Part shown: positions 15,886 through 25,128 of the stretch, piece by piece
How the letters are laid out: every line of letters begins with the position of its first letter
Position numbering within the stretch: position 1 is the first letter of the stretch
NCBI RefSeq assembly: GCF_900103635.1
Contig: NZ_FMXK01000012.1
Span: 62,001-126,000, forward strand
Length of the DNA stretch: 64,000 nucleotides
From: Butyrivibrio sp. INlla18
GTDB lineage: Bacteria > Bacillota > Clostridia > Lachnospirales > Lachnospiraceae
Direction: 5' to 3'
Notes under the pieces: generated by a model
Seen by the model: only the letters and a program-made list of their open reading frames with translations
Database searches by the model: none
What the model was told of the DNA's origin: nothing
Position numbers and translations under genes: made by a program

Positions 15886-17455
15886 AGGTTTCCTCCTTTT
15901 GATGCCAATATTTACCGTCAGTCATGCGGTAGCTCACCGCTTCCATGATGTGGAGCTGCGTTATATTCTGCTCTCCTTCGATGTCAGCTATAGTTCTGGC
16001 AATCCTTAATATCTTGTGATAGGCTCTGGCACTTAGCTCCATCTTACAAAAGACATTTTCTAAATATGCCTGTTCCTTAAGTCCTAGCGGGCAGTATTTC
16101 TCAATATCTGATGGGGACATCTCTGAATTGAACTTAAGGTTTGTACCCTTAAATCTTTCTTCCTGCATCTTTCTGGCAGCAAGAACTCTTTTCCTAATGG
16201 TCTCAGATGACTCGTTCATGCTTCTGGTCTTGCTGGACAGATCCGAGATATCGACTCTTGGAGCTTCTATGCAGATGTCAATTCTATCAAGGATAGGGCC
16301 AGAAATATGGCCTAGATATCTTCTGATCTCATTACTTGTGCATTTACACTTATTTCTATCGGGATAGTAGCCGCAGGGACAAGGGTTAAGGGCGCCTACA
16401 AGCTGGAAGTCAGCTGGATATGAGAATGTTCCTCTACTTCTGGCAATATGGATATACTTATCTTCCATTGGTTGCCTTAGCATATCAAGTTTGGTCCTTG
16501 GAAATTCAGGCATCTCATCAAGGAAAAGAACTCCTCTATGAGCAAGGGATATAACTCCCGGCCTTGGAATGATGCCCCCACCTGTAAGGGCTGTCTCAGT
16601 GATCAGATGATGGGGACTCATGAAAGGTCTTTTGGTAATAAGGGCCTGGTCCTCTTTGAGCATTCCTGCTACAGAATAGATTGTTGATACCTCAAGACTT
16701 TCATCAAGAGATAATTCCGGAAGTATTGATGGAATGCGTTTTGCCACCATACTCTTTCCTGAACCAGGTGGTCCCACTAGGAGTATATGGTGAAAGCCTG
16801 CTGCCGCAATCTCCACAGCTCTTTTGACTGCTGCCTGACCATTGATATCTGCAAAATCTAAAGTCTCCTCATATTGGTCAGCATTTTGAAATATAGCTCT
16901 GATATCCACCTTGGTAGGCTTTATCAGCATATCCCTTTCGTTTGCAGGAGCTGTAAGATAACAGACAGTCTCTTGAAGTGACTCAACTCCCACTACTTTG
17001 ACGCCTTCTACAACTGCTCCTTCACAGGCATTGGCCTTTGGAAGGATTACTGTCTTAATTCCCATCTCTTTTGCCTTGTTGACTATTGGCAGGATTCCTT
17101 TGACAGCCTTTATCTCGCCGTCAAGACCAAGCTCTCCCAGTACCACTGTATCTTTTACGTTTTCCTCAGAGATCTCACCCATGGCTATCATTATTCCTAT
17201 GGCCACAGGCAGATCTACCACTATGCCTTCTTTTTTGATATCTGCTGGAGAAAGATTCACCGTGATCTTGGAGGCAGGGATCTTTACTCCAATATTTTTA
17301 AGGGCGACCTTTACTCTTGCGCCGGCTTCTTTGACATCGCCGCTCATAAAGCCCACCATGTTAAAACCAGGCAGTCCACTAGAAACATCAACCTCTACAT
17401 CAATAAGATAAGAGATTATGCCCCTGACAGCTCCTGAAGTAACTGAACTGAACAT
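15875..17455 (-). CDS. YifB/ComM-like Mg-chelatase family AAA+ ATPase
   Basis: A 526-residue protein with the YifB layout: an N-terminal ChlI/Lon-protease-like fold (about 1-180, NMVGFMSGDVKEAGARVK), a central AAA+ module with Walker A GPPGSGKS, Walker B LFLDEMPEF and a Cys-rich CPCGYYPDRNKCKC element, and a C-terminal Mg_chelatase_C domain (ARAYHKILRIARTIADIE). ComM of this family is a helicase that promotes branch migration during natural transformation, and the overlap with dprA supports a DNA-uptake role. AAGGAA precedes the ATG. Two hairpins lie upstream. Confidence 0.93.
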   Translation of the reverse strand: MFSSVTSGAVRGIISYLIDVEVDVSSGLPGFNMVGFMSGDVKEAGARVKVALKNIGVKIPASKITVNLSPADIKKEGIVVDLPVAIGIMIAMGEISEENVKDTVVLGELGLDGEIKAVKGILPIVNKAKEMGIKTVILPKANACEGAVVEGVKVVGVESLQETVCYLTAPANERDMLIKPTKVDIRAIFQNADQYEETLDFADINGQAAVKRAVEIAAAGFHHILLVGPPGSGKSMVAKRIPSILPELSLDESLEVSTIYSVAGMLKEDQALITKRPFMSPHHLITETALTGGGIIPRPGVISLAHRGVLFLDEMPEFPRTKLDMLRQPMEDKYIHIARSRGTFSYPADFQLVGALNPCPCGYYPDRNKCKCTSNEIRRYLGHISGPILDRIDICIEAPRVDISDLSSKTRSMNESSETIRKRVLAARKMQEERFKGTNLKFNSEMSPSDIEKYCPLGLKEQAYLENVFCKMELSARAYHKILRIARTIADIEGEQNITQLHIMEAVSYRMTDGKYWHQKEETYVN

Positions 17456-17499
17456 AATAATTCCTTTCTTGTTCTAAGTTTCTTATGTAATTTTTCTTG

Positions 17500-17527
17500 G
17501 AAAAAACTGTGGAAGAATTCCACAGTT
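17500..17527 (-). terminator. Hairpin with T run before the comM-like gene
   Basis: Arms AACTGTGGAA and TTCCACAGTT with a 3-base loop, followed on the minus strand by six T. It sits between the pilT terminator and the comM-like start. It is either a second terminator or an attenuator in the leader of the comM-like/dprA transcript; a TATAAT lies upstream at 17553-17558. Confidence 0.5.
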
Positions 17528-17565
17528 ATTATTTGAGCATTAACAATTTGAGATTATACATCAAA

Positions 17566-17612
17566 AGATAAAAAAAATCATCCTATTTCAAAAAGAATTT
17601 GAAATAGGATGA
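17566..17612 (-). terminator. Terminator of the pilT transcript
   Basis: Perfect 15-base arms (17578-17592 and 17598-17612) with a 5-base loop, followed on the minus strand by eight T. It lies 6 bases after the pilT stop. Confidence 0.88.
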
Positions 17613-17618
17613 AAGTTA

Positions 17619-18680
17619 TCATCTAAGCATTTTATTTTGCATGGTTTCTGGGTCCTGAGCAAACTGAAGTGCAGCCTCTCTAGTGATCTTTTGCTGCCTG
17701 TAGAGCTCTAGGATAGCATCATCCATAGTGATCATGCCCTGTTTCCTATAAGTCTGCATATAAGTAATAAGCTGGTGTGACTTACCTTCTCTAATGAGGT
17801 TTCTGACCGCGCTGTTAACGTGGAGAACTTCGAAGGCTGCAATTCTGGATACGCCGTCACTTGCTGGGATCAGCTGCTGAGAAATAACTGCCTCTAATAC
17901 TCCGGCAAGCTGAATCCTTATCTGTTGCTGCTGATGAGATGGGAACACATCAATAAGTCTGTCTACAGTATTGGATGCTCCAATAGTATGAACTGTTGAA
18001 AGAACCAGATGGCCTGTCTCAGCTGCAGTAATAGCTGTACTGATAGTCTCAAGATCTCTCATCTCTCCTACAAGGATAACATCAGGATCCTCACGAAGCG
18101 CTGCTCTTAAGGCGTTGGCATAGGAGTTTGAGTCTGTTCCAATCTCTCTTTGGTTAACAATAGACATTCTGTGCTGATATGTGAACTCAATAGGATCCTC
18201 CAGGGTTATAACATGAGCTTCTCTATTGTTATTGATCATATCGATAACAGAAGCCAGGGTAGTTGACTTACCACTTCCTGTTGGGCCAGTAACCAAAACG
18301 AGACCACGTTTCTTTTGATAAAGATCAATCACAGTCTCAGGTATTCCAAGGCTCTCTGCTGTTGGGATCTCTGTTGCTACAACTCTAAAAGCCATAGCGA
18401 TTGAGCCTCTTTGCTTGAATACATTCAGTCTATATCTGCCTATTCCAGGAATAGAAAAAGACATATCGTGCTGACCATTTTCATCAAGTTTCTCCCGCTG
18501 CTTGTCATTCATGACTTCGTTTGCGATAGTCTCTGTATCAGCAGGCATCATCTTGTCGTAATGGTCCATAGCAATGAGCTTACCATTAAGCCTCATCTTT
18601 GGAGGAAGACCTACAGTAATATGTACGTCTGACGCCCCCCTATCTTTTGCTTCTTTGAGAATATCTTCGATCTTTGACAT
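17619..18680 (-). CDS. pilT: Type IV pilus retraction ATPase PilT
   Basis: A 353-residue secretion-type ATPase that powers pilus retraction (twitching). It has the PilT N-terminal PAS-like domain (DVHITVGLPPKMRLNG), Walker A GPTGSGKST, the Asp box (ITLEDPIEF), Walker B (DPDVILVGEMRD) and the His box (GHLVLSTVHT). The ATG at 18680 has AAGGA nine bases upstream; an ATG three codons earlier would sit directly on that site. It lies 17 bases after a degenerate HD-GYP gene, so a c-di-GMP-type regulator appears co-transcribed with the motor. Other pilus-type genes are at 56.8-59.6 kb. Confidence 0.95.
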   Translation of the reverse strand: MSKIEDILKEAKDRGASDVHITVGLPPKMRLNGKLIAMDHYDKMMPADTETIANEVMNDKQREKLDENGQHDMSFSIPGIGRYRLNVFKQRGSIAMAFRVVATEIPTAESLGIPETVIDLYQKKRGLVLVTGPTGSGKSTTLASVIDMINNNREAHVITLEDPIEFTYQHRMSIVNQREIGTDSNSYANALRAALREDPDVILVGEMRDLETISTAITAAETGHLVLSTVHTIGASNTVDRLIDVFPSHQQQQIRIQLAGVLEAVISQQLIPASDGVSRIAAFEVLHVNSAVRNLIREGKSHQLITYMQTYRKQGMITMDDAILELYRQQKITREAALQFAQDPETMQNKMLR

Positions 18681-18697
18681 AATCACCATTCCTTGTT

Positions 18698-19819
18698 TTA
18701 AACATATTCTGGTTCTTCGACAGATATGCCAAGTGCCTTGACTTTGGCTGTATCCATCACGTAACGATTATCCATGGTCTTCATGATATCCATGATCTCC
18801 AGCTCACCATAAGCTGATCTGTTAGAAAGATCTATTATAGAATTATCCCTGAAGCTTAATACTGTAGGTCGTAGGAAATCTTCTTCATTGGTCCTGATAA
18901 CAAGTGCCTTCTCTCCAGTATTAAGTTCAACGCTAGATCCTGGTGCCAAAATATTGATAGAATCTATAAGTCCCTTCACTACTCTTTGATCAAACACATC
19001 GCTTCTTTGCATCATCCTGCGAATTACCAGTACTTCAGATACCGGTGAATCCTCAGATCTAACCGCAGTCTCTTTATCGAATATACCTGCAACTACAAGT
19101 ATCCTTGCAGTTAAAAGAGTCTTTTGGATCTGTACATCTTCATTCTGCCAGTAATCAAGAAGGATCTTTCTGGCCTGATTGCAAGCTCTTTTGATATTAG
19201 GCAAAAAAGTAAAAGCTTCATCAATGACAGGATAGCCCGCCATCTCATGAGCATCTATCATAAGAAGTTCTTCATTGGTGCATCTTGGCTTGGCCTGAAG
19301 CGTGGGATCAAGTGACAATTTGCCGATATCGTGGATAACTGCTGCCATTACTGCCTCATTCTGATCAGCAAGTGAAAGGTTCATGCTGTGAGCTATCATG
19401 GCTGCTAGTATTGCCACATTGAGGCTGTGCTTGTAAATATAATCCTCGTTACTTCTAAGCCCCTGCTGGAAATTTATCTTTTTTCTGAGATTACCGTAGT
19501 TCTTGATGATCTGGGCACAGATATTTGGAAATCTGTCCTGTTTGTGCGTCTTCAAAATATATGCGAGCTCATCCATGATCTCGTTGTACATAACAGTCTG
19601 AAATCTCTCAAACTCTATATCTTCCTGAGTCATTGGCGGAACAGGCTCTGCCGGCTCTAGGATAAAAACTCCTATAAGTCCAAAGCTCCTAATATTCTCA
19701 ATACTCTGCTGGTCCTTGAGCACAGTTGCCCTATCATATAAAAGGACACCTTTTTTATTGTAAATAGGCTTAGCAAGTCTCATCCCAGGCTTAAGCTCAT
19801 CACACTTTATAAATAACAT
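18698..19819 (-). CDS. HD-GYP-like protein with degenerate GYP motif
   Basis: A 373-residue protein. An N-terminal DUF3391-like segment (IKCDELKPGMRLAKPIYNKKGVLLYDRATVL) is followed by an HD domain with HSLNVAILAAMIA and the intact VIHDIGKL. The next His element reads DAHEMAGYPVI. Where active enzymes carry HHExxDGxGYP the sequence reads CNQARKILLDY, and the later conserved Asp of the ADxFDA motif is Gly (ARILVVAGIFDKE). c-di-GMP hydrolysis is therefore doubtful; binding, or a different phosphohydrolase activity, is possible. GGGAG precedes the ATG. It directly precedes pilT and probably controls pilus function. Confidence 0.85.
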   Translation of the reverse strand: MLFIKCDELKPGMRLAKPIYNKKGVLLYDRATVLKDQQSIENIRSFGLIGVFILEPAEPVPPMTQEDIEFERFQTVMYNEIMDELAYILKTHKQDRFPNICAQIIKNYGNLRKKINFQQGLRSNEDYIYKHSLNVAILAAMIAHSMNLSLADQNEAVMAAVIHDIGKLSLDPTLQAKPRCTNEELLMIDAHEMAGYPVIDEAFTFLPNIKRACNQARKILLDYWQNEDVQIQKTLLTARILVVAGIFDKETAVRSEDSPVSEVLVIRRMMQRSDVFDQRVVKGLIDSINILAPGSSVELNTGEKALVIRTNEEDFLRPTVLSFRDNSIIDLSNRSAYGELEIMDIMKTMDNRYVMDTAKVKALGISVEEPEYV

Positions 19820-19892
19820 TTATAGTCTCCCGTCAACTAGTTTTCCACATTCCCCTAATTTATATTATGGACGTAATAATGCCAAAAATCAA

Positions 19893-20489
19893 TTAAGTAA
19901 GCTCGTCCAATGTACTTCCGTAGGATGAGAGGAACTCATTTACAAAATCTAAGACCTCAGGAAGATCCTGGTACATGGTCCTAACAGTCTTCTCTGTGCT
20001 CTCCTTGGCTGTTCTAAACTCATTGTTTCCTGCATTTAACTCGCTTATGCACTTAATAAGAGCTGAAAGCTTGTCTGCTGCCTTTACAAGCTTTCTCATA
20101 TACTTTTCATTTTCGTCATCAGTCTTTGGATCAAAAACTTCATCGTAAACAGGTCTAAGGTCCTCTGGAAGCTTTTCAAGGAGCTTTTTATCTGCAACCT
20201 TCTCAACCTCTTTATAAGCGCTCTTAAGCTCTGCGTTAAAGTACTTAACAGGAGTTGGCATATCTCCAGTAATGATCTCCGAGGCATCATGATAAAGGCC
20301 TATGAGGGCCGCCTTGTTGGCATCAAGCTTCTTACCGTATCTCACATTTCCAATAGTGCAAAGAGCATGTGCGATCATAGCTACTTCCATAGAGTGCTCG
20401 CAGAGATTCTCTGCTCTGGTATTTCTCATAAGAGCCCAGCGGTCAATGTACTTCATTCTAGAAATAAGTGCAAAAAAATTGTAATTCAT
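19893..20489 (-). CDS. yfbR: 5'-deoxynucleotidase, YfbR-like HD phosphohydrolase
   Basis: A 198-residue HD-domain protein closely resembling YfbR, which dephosphorylates deoxyribonucleoside 5'-monophosphates. Signature segments are RWALMRNTRAENLCEHSMEV, LYHDASEIITGDMPTPVKYF and KAADKLSALIKCISE, which give the metal-binding His, His-Asp and Asp plus the substrate residues. The ATG at 20489 has GGGGGA at the right spacing and matches the family start (MNYNFFALISRMKYIDRW); an upstream in-frame start is less likely. It lies 30 bases after hemW. Confidence 0.92.
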   Translation of the reverse strand: MNYNFFALISRMKYIDRWALMRNTRAENLCEHSMEVAMIAHALCTIGNVRYGKKLDANKAALIGLYHDASEIITGDMPTPVKYFNAELKSAYKEVEKVADKKLLEKLPEDLRPVYDEVFDPKTDDENEKYMRKLVKAADKLSALIKCISELNAGNNEFRTAKESTEKTVRTMYQDLPEVLDFVNEFLSSYGSTLDELT

Positions 20490-20519
20490 CCTGTAATCCC
20501 CCAATTCCCTAGATACATA

Positions 20520-21698
20520 TTATTCTATCAAAAAATCAGCCATAACAGTATTGCTTACATCAAGTCCTTTTTCTGTAAGACAAAGATATTCGTGACCAGA
20601 TTTTTCTTCCACATATCTGTGAAGAAGCCCCATCTCTACATACTTGTAGATTACTTCTTCGTAAACTTCTTCGGCAGTTCTTTTAAAAAGAGCTTTGAAT
20701 TCATGAAGGTCTACGCCCCGGACAAGGCGAAGCCCCAGAAACATGAACTCTTCCATTCTGTCCTCCAGAGTGAGCTTTTCAGCATTTTCTCTTATCCTGT
20801 CAAAAGAGCTATCTTCTGCCATAAAGGCTATGTAATCCTTGATGTTTCTTATGTTACTCCACCTTACATTTTCAACCATAGAAGAAGCACCAAGACCAAG
20901 TCCAAGGTAGTTGCTCCTGATCCAGTAGGCCTTATTATGAAAGCATTCGTAGGTGTCATCAAGCTGCTCTCCAAGGGCATAATTTGATATTTCATACCTG
21001 TGATAGCCACTTTCTGCAAGGTACTTCTTGGTCTTATGGTACATGAGCCTGTCTTCTTCCTCATCAGGAAGCTCAAGGTCCATATCATAAAAAGGCGTGC
21101 CCTCTTCGATAATGAGGCTATAGGCTGAAATATGCTCTGGTTTTAACTCCACTACCTTCCCAACCGTATCCATATAGGATTCAAGGCTCTGACCTGGAAG
21201 AGCACTCATAATATCTATATTGATATTGCTAAAACCAGCTTTTCTGGCATTTTCATAGGTTTCATAAAACTGTTTGGAATCATGAAGTCTTCCAAGTATT
21301 TTAAGTTCCTCATCATTAAGAGACTGAGCTCCTATGCTGAGCCTGTTAAATCCAGCATTTCTATATGCTAGGAGCTTGTCATATATGGCTGATGCGGGAT
21401 TTGCTTCTATGCTGATCTCGCAATTTTCATCCATGGTAAAAGACTCTTTTATCTGATTCAAGGTACCGCAGATCTTGTCATGGTCTGGAAAAGAAGGTGT
21501 TCCTCCTCCAAAGAAAACAGATGTGGCCCTATAGTCTTCATAAGCCTTACCGCTTAACTGTATCTCTTTTGACAAAGTTTCAAAGTAGCTGTCCATGAGA
21601 TCTTTTTGCGCATTAAAAGAAAGGAAGTCGCAATATAAGCACTTCCTTTCGCAAAACGGTATATGAATATACAGTGATATCTCTTTTCTCATATTCAT
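20520..21698 (-). CDS. hemW: HemW, radical-SAM heme chaperone (coproporphyrinogen oxidase-like)
   Basis: A 392-residue radical SAM protein. The cluster motif is CERKCLYCDF, with Phe after the third Cys as in HemW rather than the CxC of true HemN oxidases. FFGGGTPSF and the HemN C-terminal domain follow. HemW family members bind heme and pass it to respiratory enzymes and are often misannotated as coproporphyrinogen oxidase. The ATG at 21698 overlaps the lepA stop as TGATG, and an ATG two codons later also fits. No clear ribosome site is present, which suggests translational coupling to lepA. lepA-hemW is a common gene pair in Firmicutes. Confidence 0.92.
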   Translation of the reverse strand: MNMRKEISLYIHIPFCERKCLYCDFLSFNAQKDLMDSYFETLSKEIQLSGKAYEDYRATSVFFGGGTPSFPDHDKICGTLNQIKESFTMDENCEISIEANPASAIYDKLLAYRNAGFNRLSIGAQSLNDEELKILGRLHDSKQFYETYENARKAGFSNINIDIMSALPGQSLESYMDTVGKVVELKPEHISAYSLIIEEGTPFYDMDLELPDEEEDRLMYHKTKKYLAESGYHRYEISNYALGEQLDDTYECFHNKAYWIRSNYLGLGLGASSMVENVRWSNIRNIKDYIAFMAEDSSFDRIRENAEKLTLEDRMEEFMFLGLRLVRGVDLHEFKALFKRTAEEVYEEVIYKYVEMGLLHRYVEEKSGHEYLCLTEKGLDVSNTVMADFLIE

Positions 21699-23506
21699 CA
21701 ATCAGCACTATCAAGCTTAAGAACGCTAAGGAATGCTGCCTGTGGAACTTCAACATTTCCGATCTGGCGCATCTTCTTTTTACCTTCCTTCTGCTTCTCA
21801 AGAAGTTTCTTTTTACGTGATATATCACCACCGTAGCACTTAGCCAATACGTCTTTTCTGTAAGCCTTAACTGTCTCTCTGGCAATTATCTTGCCACCAA
21901 CTGCTGCCTGAATAGGAATCTCAAAAAGATGTCTTGGAATCTCATCCTTGAGCTTCTCGCACATCTTGCGGCCTCTCTCATAGGCGCCATCCTTGTGGAC
22001 GATGAATGAAAGGGCATCAACCTCTTCTCTGTTAATGAGGATATCAAGTTTAACAAGCTCTGATCTCTCGTAGCCCTTGAGCTCATAATCAAAGGAAGCA
22101 TAGCCTCTTGATCTAGACTTAAGTGCATCAAAGAAATCATAGATGATCTCGTTAAGTGGAAGCTCATATTTGAGGATTGCTCTGGTCTGCTCTATGTAGT
22201 CAGTACTGATATACTTGCCGCGTCTTTCCTGGCAAAGCTGCATGATAGCACCAACATAATCAGTAGTAACCATGATCTCGCCGTTAACTACAGGCTCTTC
22301 CATGTATTCGATCTCAGAAGGATCTGGAAGGTTTGTAGGGTTAGTAAGATCAAATACTGTACCATCTGTCCTGTGAACCTTGTAAACAACGCCTGGGGCT
22401 GTAGTTACAAGATTAAGATCATATTCTCTTTCTAGTCTCTCCTGAATAACTTCAAGGTGAAGAAGTCCAAGGAAACCTGCTCTAAATCCAAAGCCGAGAG
22501 CCTGTGATGTCTCTGGCTCATAGAAAAGTGAAGCATCGTTGAGCTGGAGCTTTTCAAGAGCATCTCTAAGATCTGAATAATGTGCTGAATCTGCTGGATA
22601 CAATCCGCAGTAAACCATTGGCATGACCTTCTTGTAGCCAGGAAGTGCCTCTGCGCAAGGTCTTGCTGAATCAGTAACTGTATCACCAACTCGTGTATCC
22701 TGAATGTTCTTGATAGAAGCTGTGAAATATCCAACATCTCCTGCTGAAAGCTCATCACTTGCTATAAATCTACCTGGTCCAAAATATCCAACCTCTACAA
22801 CATCAGCCTCAGCGCCAGTTGCCATGAACTTAACCTTCATGTTCTTTTTGATGACGCCGTCTCTAACTCTTACAAATACGATAACGCCTCTGTATGAGTC
22901 ATAGATACTATCAAAGATAAGGGCTGTTAAAGGCTTAGTAGAATCTCCTGTTGGAGCTGGAATCTTGTGAACAACAGCTTCAAGTACATCCTCGATTCCA
23001 ATACCATTCTTGGCAGAAATAAGAGGTGCATCCTGAGCCTCAAGTCCAATAACATCCTCGATCTCATCCTTAACTTCCTGTGGCTGCGCACTTGGAAGGT
23101 CGATCTTGTTGATAACTGGGAATACATCAAGGTCATGATCAAGGGCCATATATACGTTGGCCAAGGTCTGTGCCTCTACGCCCTGTGTTGCATCTACAAC
23201 AAGAATTGCTCCATCGCATGCAGCAAGGCTTCGTGATACCTCATATCCAAAGTCTACATGACCTGGGGTATCGATCATATTGAAGGTATACTCCTCTCCG
23301 TCCCCTGCCTTATAGATCATTCTAACAGCCTGTGACTTGATGGTAATACCTCTTTCACGCTCTATATCCATGTTGTCCAAAACCTGGTTCTGCATCTCTC
23401 TACTTGTCAGAACACCAGTCTTTTCGATCATTCTGTCAGCAAGGGTTGACTTGCCATGGTCGATATGAGCAACAATACAAAAATTTCTAATCTTACTCTG
23501 ATCCAC
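21698..23506 (-). CDS. lepA: Elongation factor 4 (LepA), ribosome-associated GTPase
   Basis: A 602-residue translational GTPase of the usual length. G1 [14 protein letters not shown], the switch region [10 protein letters not shown]3 DTPGHVDF, G4 [11 protein letters not shown]-like domains II, III and V, and the LepA-specific C-terminal domain ([23 protein letters not shown]) are all present. The protein acts on stalled or mistranslocated ribosomes and affects initiation. The start is GTG with TGAGGA upstream. Its own promoter lies about 40 bases upstream, divergent from rpsT. Confidence 0.97.
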   Translation of the reverse strand: MDQSKIRNFCIVAHIDHGKSTLADRMIEKTGVLTSREMQNQVLDNMDIERERGITIKSQAVRMIYKAGDGEEYTFNMIDTPGHVDFGYEVSRSLAACDGAILVVDATQGVEAQTLANVYMALDHDLDVFPVINKIDLPSAQPQEVKDEIEDVIGLEAQDAPLISAKNGIGIEDVLEAVVHKIPAPTGDSTKPLTALIFDSIYDSYRGVIVFVRVRDGVIKKNMKVKFMATGAEADVVEVGYFGPGRFIASDELSAGDVGYFTASIKNIQDTRVGDTVTDSARPCAEALPGYKKVMPMVYCGLYPADSAHYSDLRDALEKLQLNDASLFYEPETSQALGFGFRAGFLGLLHLEVIQERLEREYDLNLVTTAPGVVYKVHRTDGTVFDLTNPTNLPDPSEIEYMEEPVVNGEIMVTTDYVGAIMQLCQERRGKYISTDYIEQTRAILKYELPLNEIIYDFFDALKSRSRGYASFDYELKGYERSELVKLDILINREEVDALSFIVHKDGAYERGRKMCEKLKDEIPRHLFEIPIQAAVGGKIIARETVKAYRKDVLAKCYGGDISRKKKLLEKQKEGKKKMRQIGNVEVPQAAFLSVLKLDSAD

Positions 23507-23544
23507 GTTTATTTCCTCAATCCATTAATAATGTATCAGTGCCT

Positions 23545-23573
23545 AGTATAACATATTTTTACTGTGTGTTGAA
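23545..23573 (-). promoter_or_regulatory. Promoter of lepA-hemW
   Basis: TATACT (23545-23550) with TG-T extension and a weaker TTCAAC (23568-23573) at 17-base spacing on the minus strand. It is back to back with the rpsT promoter. Confidence 0.6.
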
Positions 23574-23595
23574 AGTGGAGAATATCAAAAAACTA

Positions 23596-23624
23596 TTGAC
23601 AGTTTGCGGAATTTCATCTAAGAT
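23596..23624 (+). promoter_or_regulatory. Promoter of rpsT
   Basis: A perfect TTGACA (23596-23601), 17-base spacer and TAAGAT (23619-23624). It leaves a leader of about 90 bases with some self-complementary stretches, possibly a site for autogenous control by S20. Confidence 0.8.
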
Positions 23625-23718
23625 ATTTAACGTATGTGACATTGACTGTCCGTGTCCGGCTCGATGCTCACACTAACATGATAAATACTAATAAGTTTTA
23701 ATTATTTCGGAGGTAATT

Positions 23719-23982
23719 ATGGCAAATATTAAATCCGCCAAGAAGAGAGTTTTAGTTAATAAGAAAAAGGCTGAGAGAAATCAGATCATCAAGTCAGCTG
23801 TAAAGACAGAGATCAAGAAGGTTAGAGCTGCTATCGAGGCAGGCAACAAGGACGAGGCTGCAAAGGCACTCCTTAGCGCAACATCTGCAATCGACAAGGC
23901 TGAGTCAAAGGGCGTATTCAAGAAGAACACAGCTTCTAGAAAAGTTTCTCGTCTTGCTCAGGCTGTTAACAAGATGGCTTAA
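23719..23982 (+). CDS. rpsT: 30S ribosomal protein S20
   Basis: An 87-residue, Lys- and Ala-rich protein that starts MANIKSAKKRVLVNKKKAERN, the S20 signature, and has the family length. It binds 16S rRNA early in 30S assembly. CGGAGG precedes the ATG. It is a single-gene unit on the plus strand with its own promoter and terminator, divergent from lepA, which is its common neighbour in Firmicutes. Confidence 0.97.
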   Translation: MANIKSAKKRVLVNKKKAERNQIIKSAVKTEIKKVRAAIEAGNKDEAAKALLSATSAIDKAESKGVFKKNTASRKVSRLAQAVNKMA

Positions 23983-24009
23983 TCATTTTTATAAATTCAC
24001 AAAAATAAA

Positions 24010-24043
24010 CCTCATGTCTTCTCACCGACATGAGGTATTTTTT
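24010..24043 (+). terminator. Terminator of rpsT
   Basis: Nine-base arms CCTCATGTC and GACATGAGG with an 8-base loop, followed by TATTTTTTT. It lies between the convergent rpsT and the PF06541 gene. Confidence 0.88.
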
Positions 24044-24052
24044 TACTCTTTT

Positions 24053-25099
24053 TTATTTCTTATTGCGAAGACTGGCTGCCTTCTCTTTTACTTCTTCCAT
24101 ACTGGTCTTGAACTTATCTGATACCATATTAGGGTTGCCCAAGATGGTACGGTTTCTGTACCAATCAAAGAAGCTCTTTACTGGTGATGGTGTAAGTCTG
24201 TCCATCATGATCCTGTACTTAGCGTAGAGCTCTCCTACCTCATCTTTGACACTTTGCATGTAAGAAGATGGATCGATAGTGATCTTTTCCTTGATGCTTG
24301 CAAAGGACTTTTCAAGAGAATCACTAAGGCTATCTACACGGTTTCCAAGTCCGTTACTGATGCTATCTACTCTGCTACCAATTCCACTACTGATACTGTC
24401 AACTCTGTTGCCGATACCAGTGCTGATACTATCAACTCTATTACCGATGCCAGTGCTGATATCATCAACCTTCTGACCGATCGTCTCGCGAACTTCCTCT
24501 CCCTTAAATGCTACGATAACATCAAGTCGCTTTTGCATCTTGCTCATTTCTTCCTTAGCCTTCTCCATGTATACAAGGACATCTCTAAGGTCAAGGGCTG
24601 TCTTGAAGGCTACCATGAAGTCGCAGCTGATGTAAACAGTAAGTATAACTGTAACAATAGACAAGATGTTGTAAGGAATTGAAAGCAGCATTTTCTCTAT
24701 AGGAAGCTGCAAAAAGTGAGTAAAGATAACTGTCAGAAGTCCCCAAACAAGGGTTGATTCCAAACATATCTGACCCTGAAAGTTCATGAACTTATCAGAA
24801 TAATCCCAGTATCTAACCTTGAACAAAGCCTCCATAACAACGCCAGTTACGTACTCAAGAAGCGTAGCTCCTATGCATCCAGCAATATAAACCAAAATAA
24901 TATTGTTATAAAAAGGGCTAGCTACCAGCAGCATCATTATTCCGCCACTGCCATATAACGGTAAAAAGGGGCCTCTCATAAAGCCCCTATTTACTGGTTT
25001 CTTTTGTAAAAAAGATACATAAGTTGATTCAAAGCACCAACCAAAAAAGCTATAAAAATAAAACAAGAACAGCCACTGAAGCGGCAAATAATTAAACAT
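24053..25099 (-). CDS. Putative ABC-transporter permease (PF06541/CmpB-like) with coiled 11-residue repeats
   Basis: A 348-residue membrane protein. Residues 1-170 hold about five hydrophobic segments and the motifs FFGWCFESTYVS, NRGFMRGPFLPLYGSGG and YWDYSDKFMNFQGQICLE, typical of the PF06541 family annotated as putative ABC transporter permease. The transport function is unproven. Residues 175-265 form a charged helix containing five 11-residue units of the type VDSISTGIGNR (211-265), which suggests a right-handed (hendecad) coiled coil. The rest is basic and soluble. GGGGGA precedes the ATG. It lies 29 bases after the CobW-like gene and is probably co-transcribed. Confidence 0.8.
   Translation of the reverse strand: MFNYLPLQWLFLFYFYSFFGWCFESTYVSFLQKKPVNRGFMRGPFLPLYGSGGIMMLLVASPFYNNIILVYIAGCIGATLLEYVTGVVMEALFKVRYWDYSDKFMNFQGQICLESTLVWGLLTVIFTHFLQLPIEKMLLSIPYNILSIVTVILTVYISCDFMVAFKTALDLRDVLVYMEKAKEEMSKMQKRLDVIVAFKGEEVRETIGQKVDDISTGIGNRVDSISTGIGNRVDSISSGIGSRVDSISNGLGNRVDSLSDSLEKSFASIKEKITIDPSSYMQSVKDEVGELYAKYRIMMDRLTPSPVKSFFDWYRNRTILGNPNMVSDKFKTSMEEVKEKAASLRNKK
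24305..24469 (-). repeat. Five 33-base units coding an 11-residue repeat
   Basis: The units encode VDDISTGIGNR, VDSISTGIGNR, VDSISSGIGSR, VDSISNGLGNR and VDSLSDSLEKS. The pattern is in frame and degrades toward the C-terminal end. Confidence 0.85.
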
Positions 25100-25128
25100 A
25101 ATAAATCCCCCTATTAGTATCCAATCAT

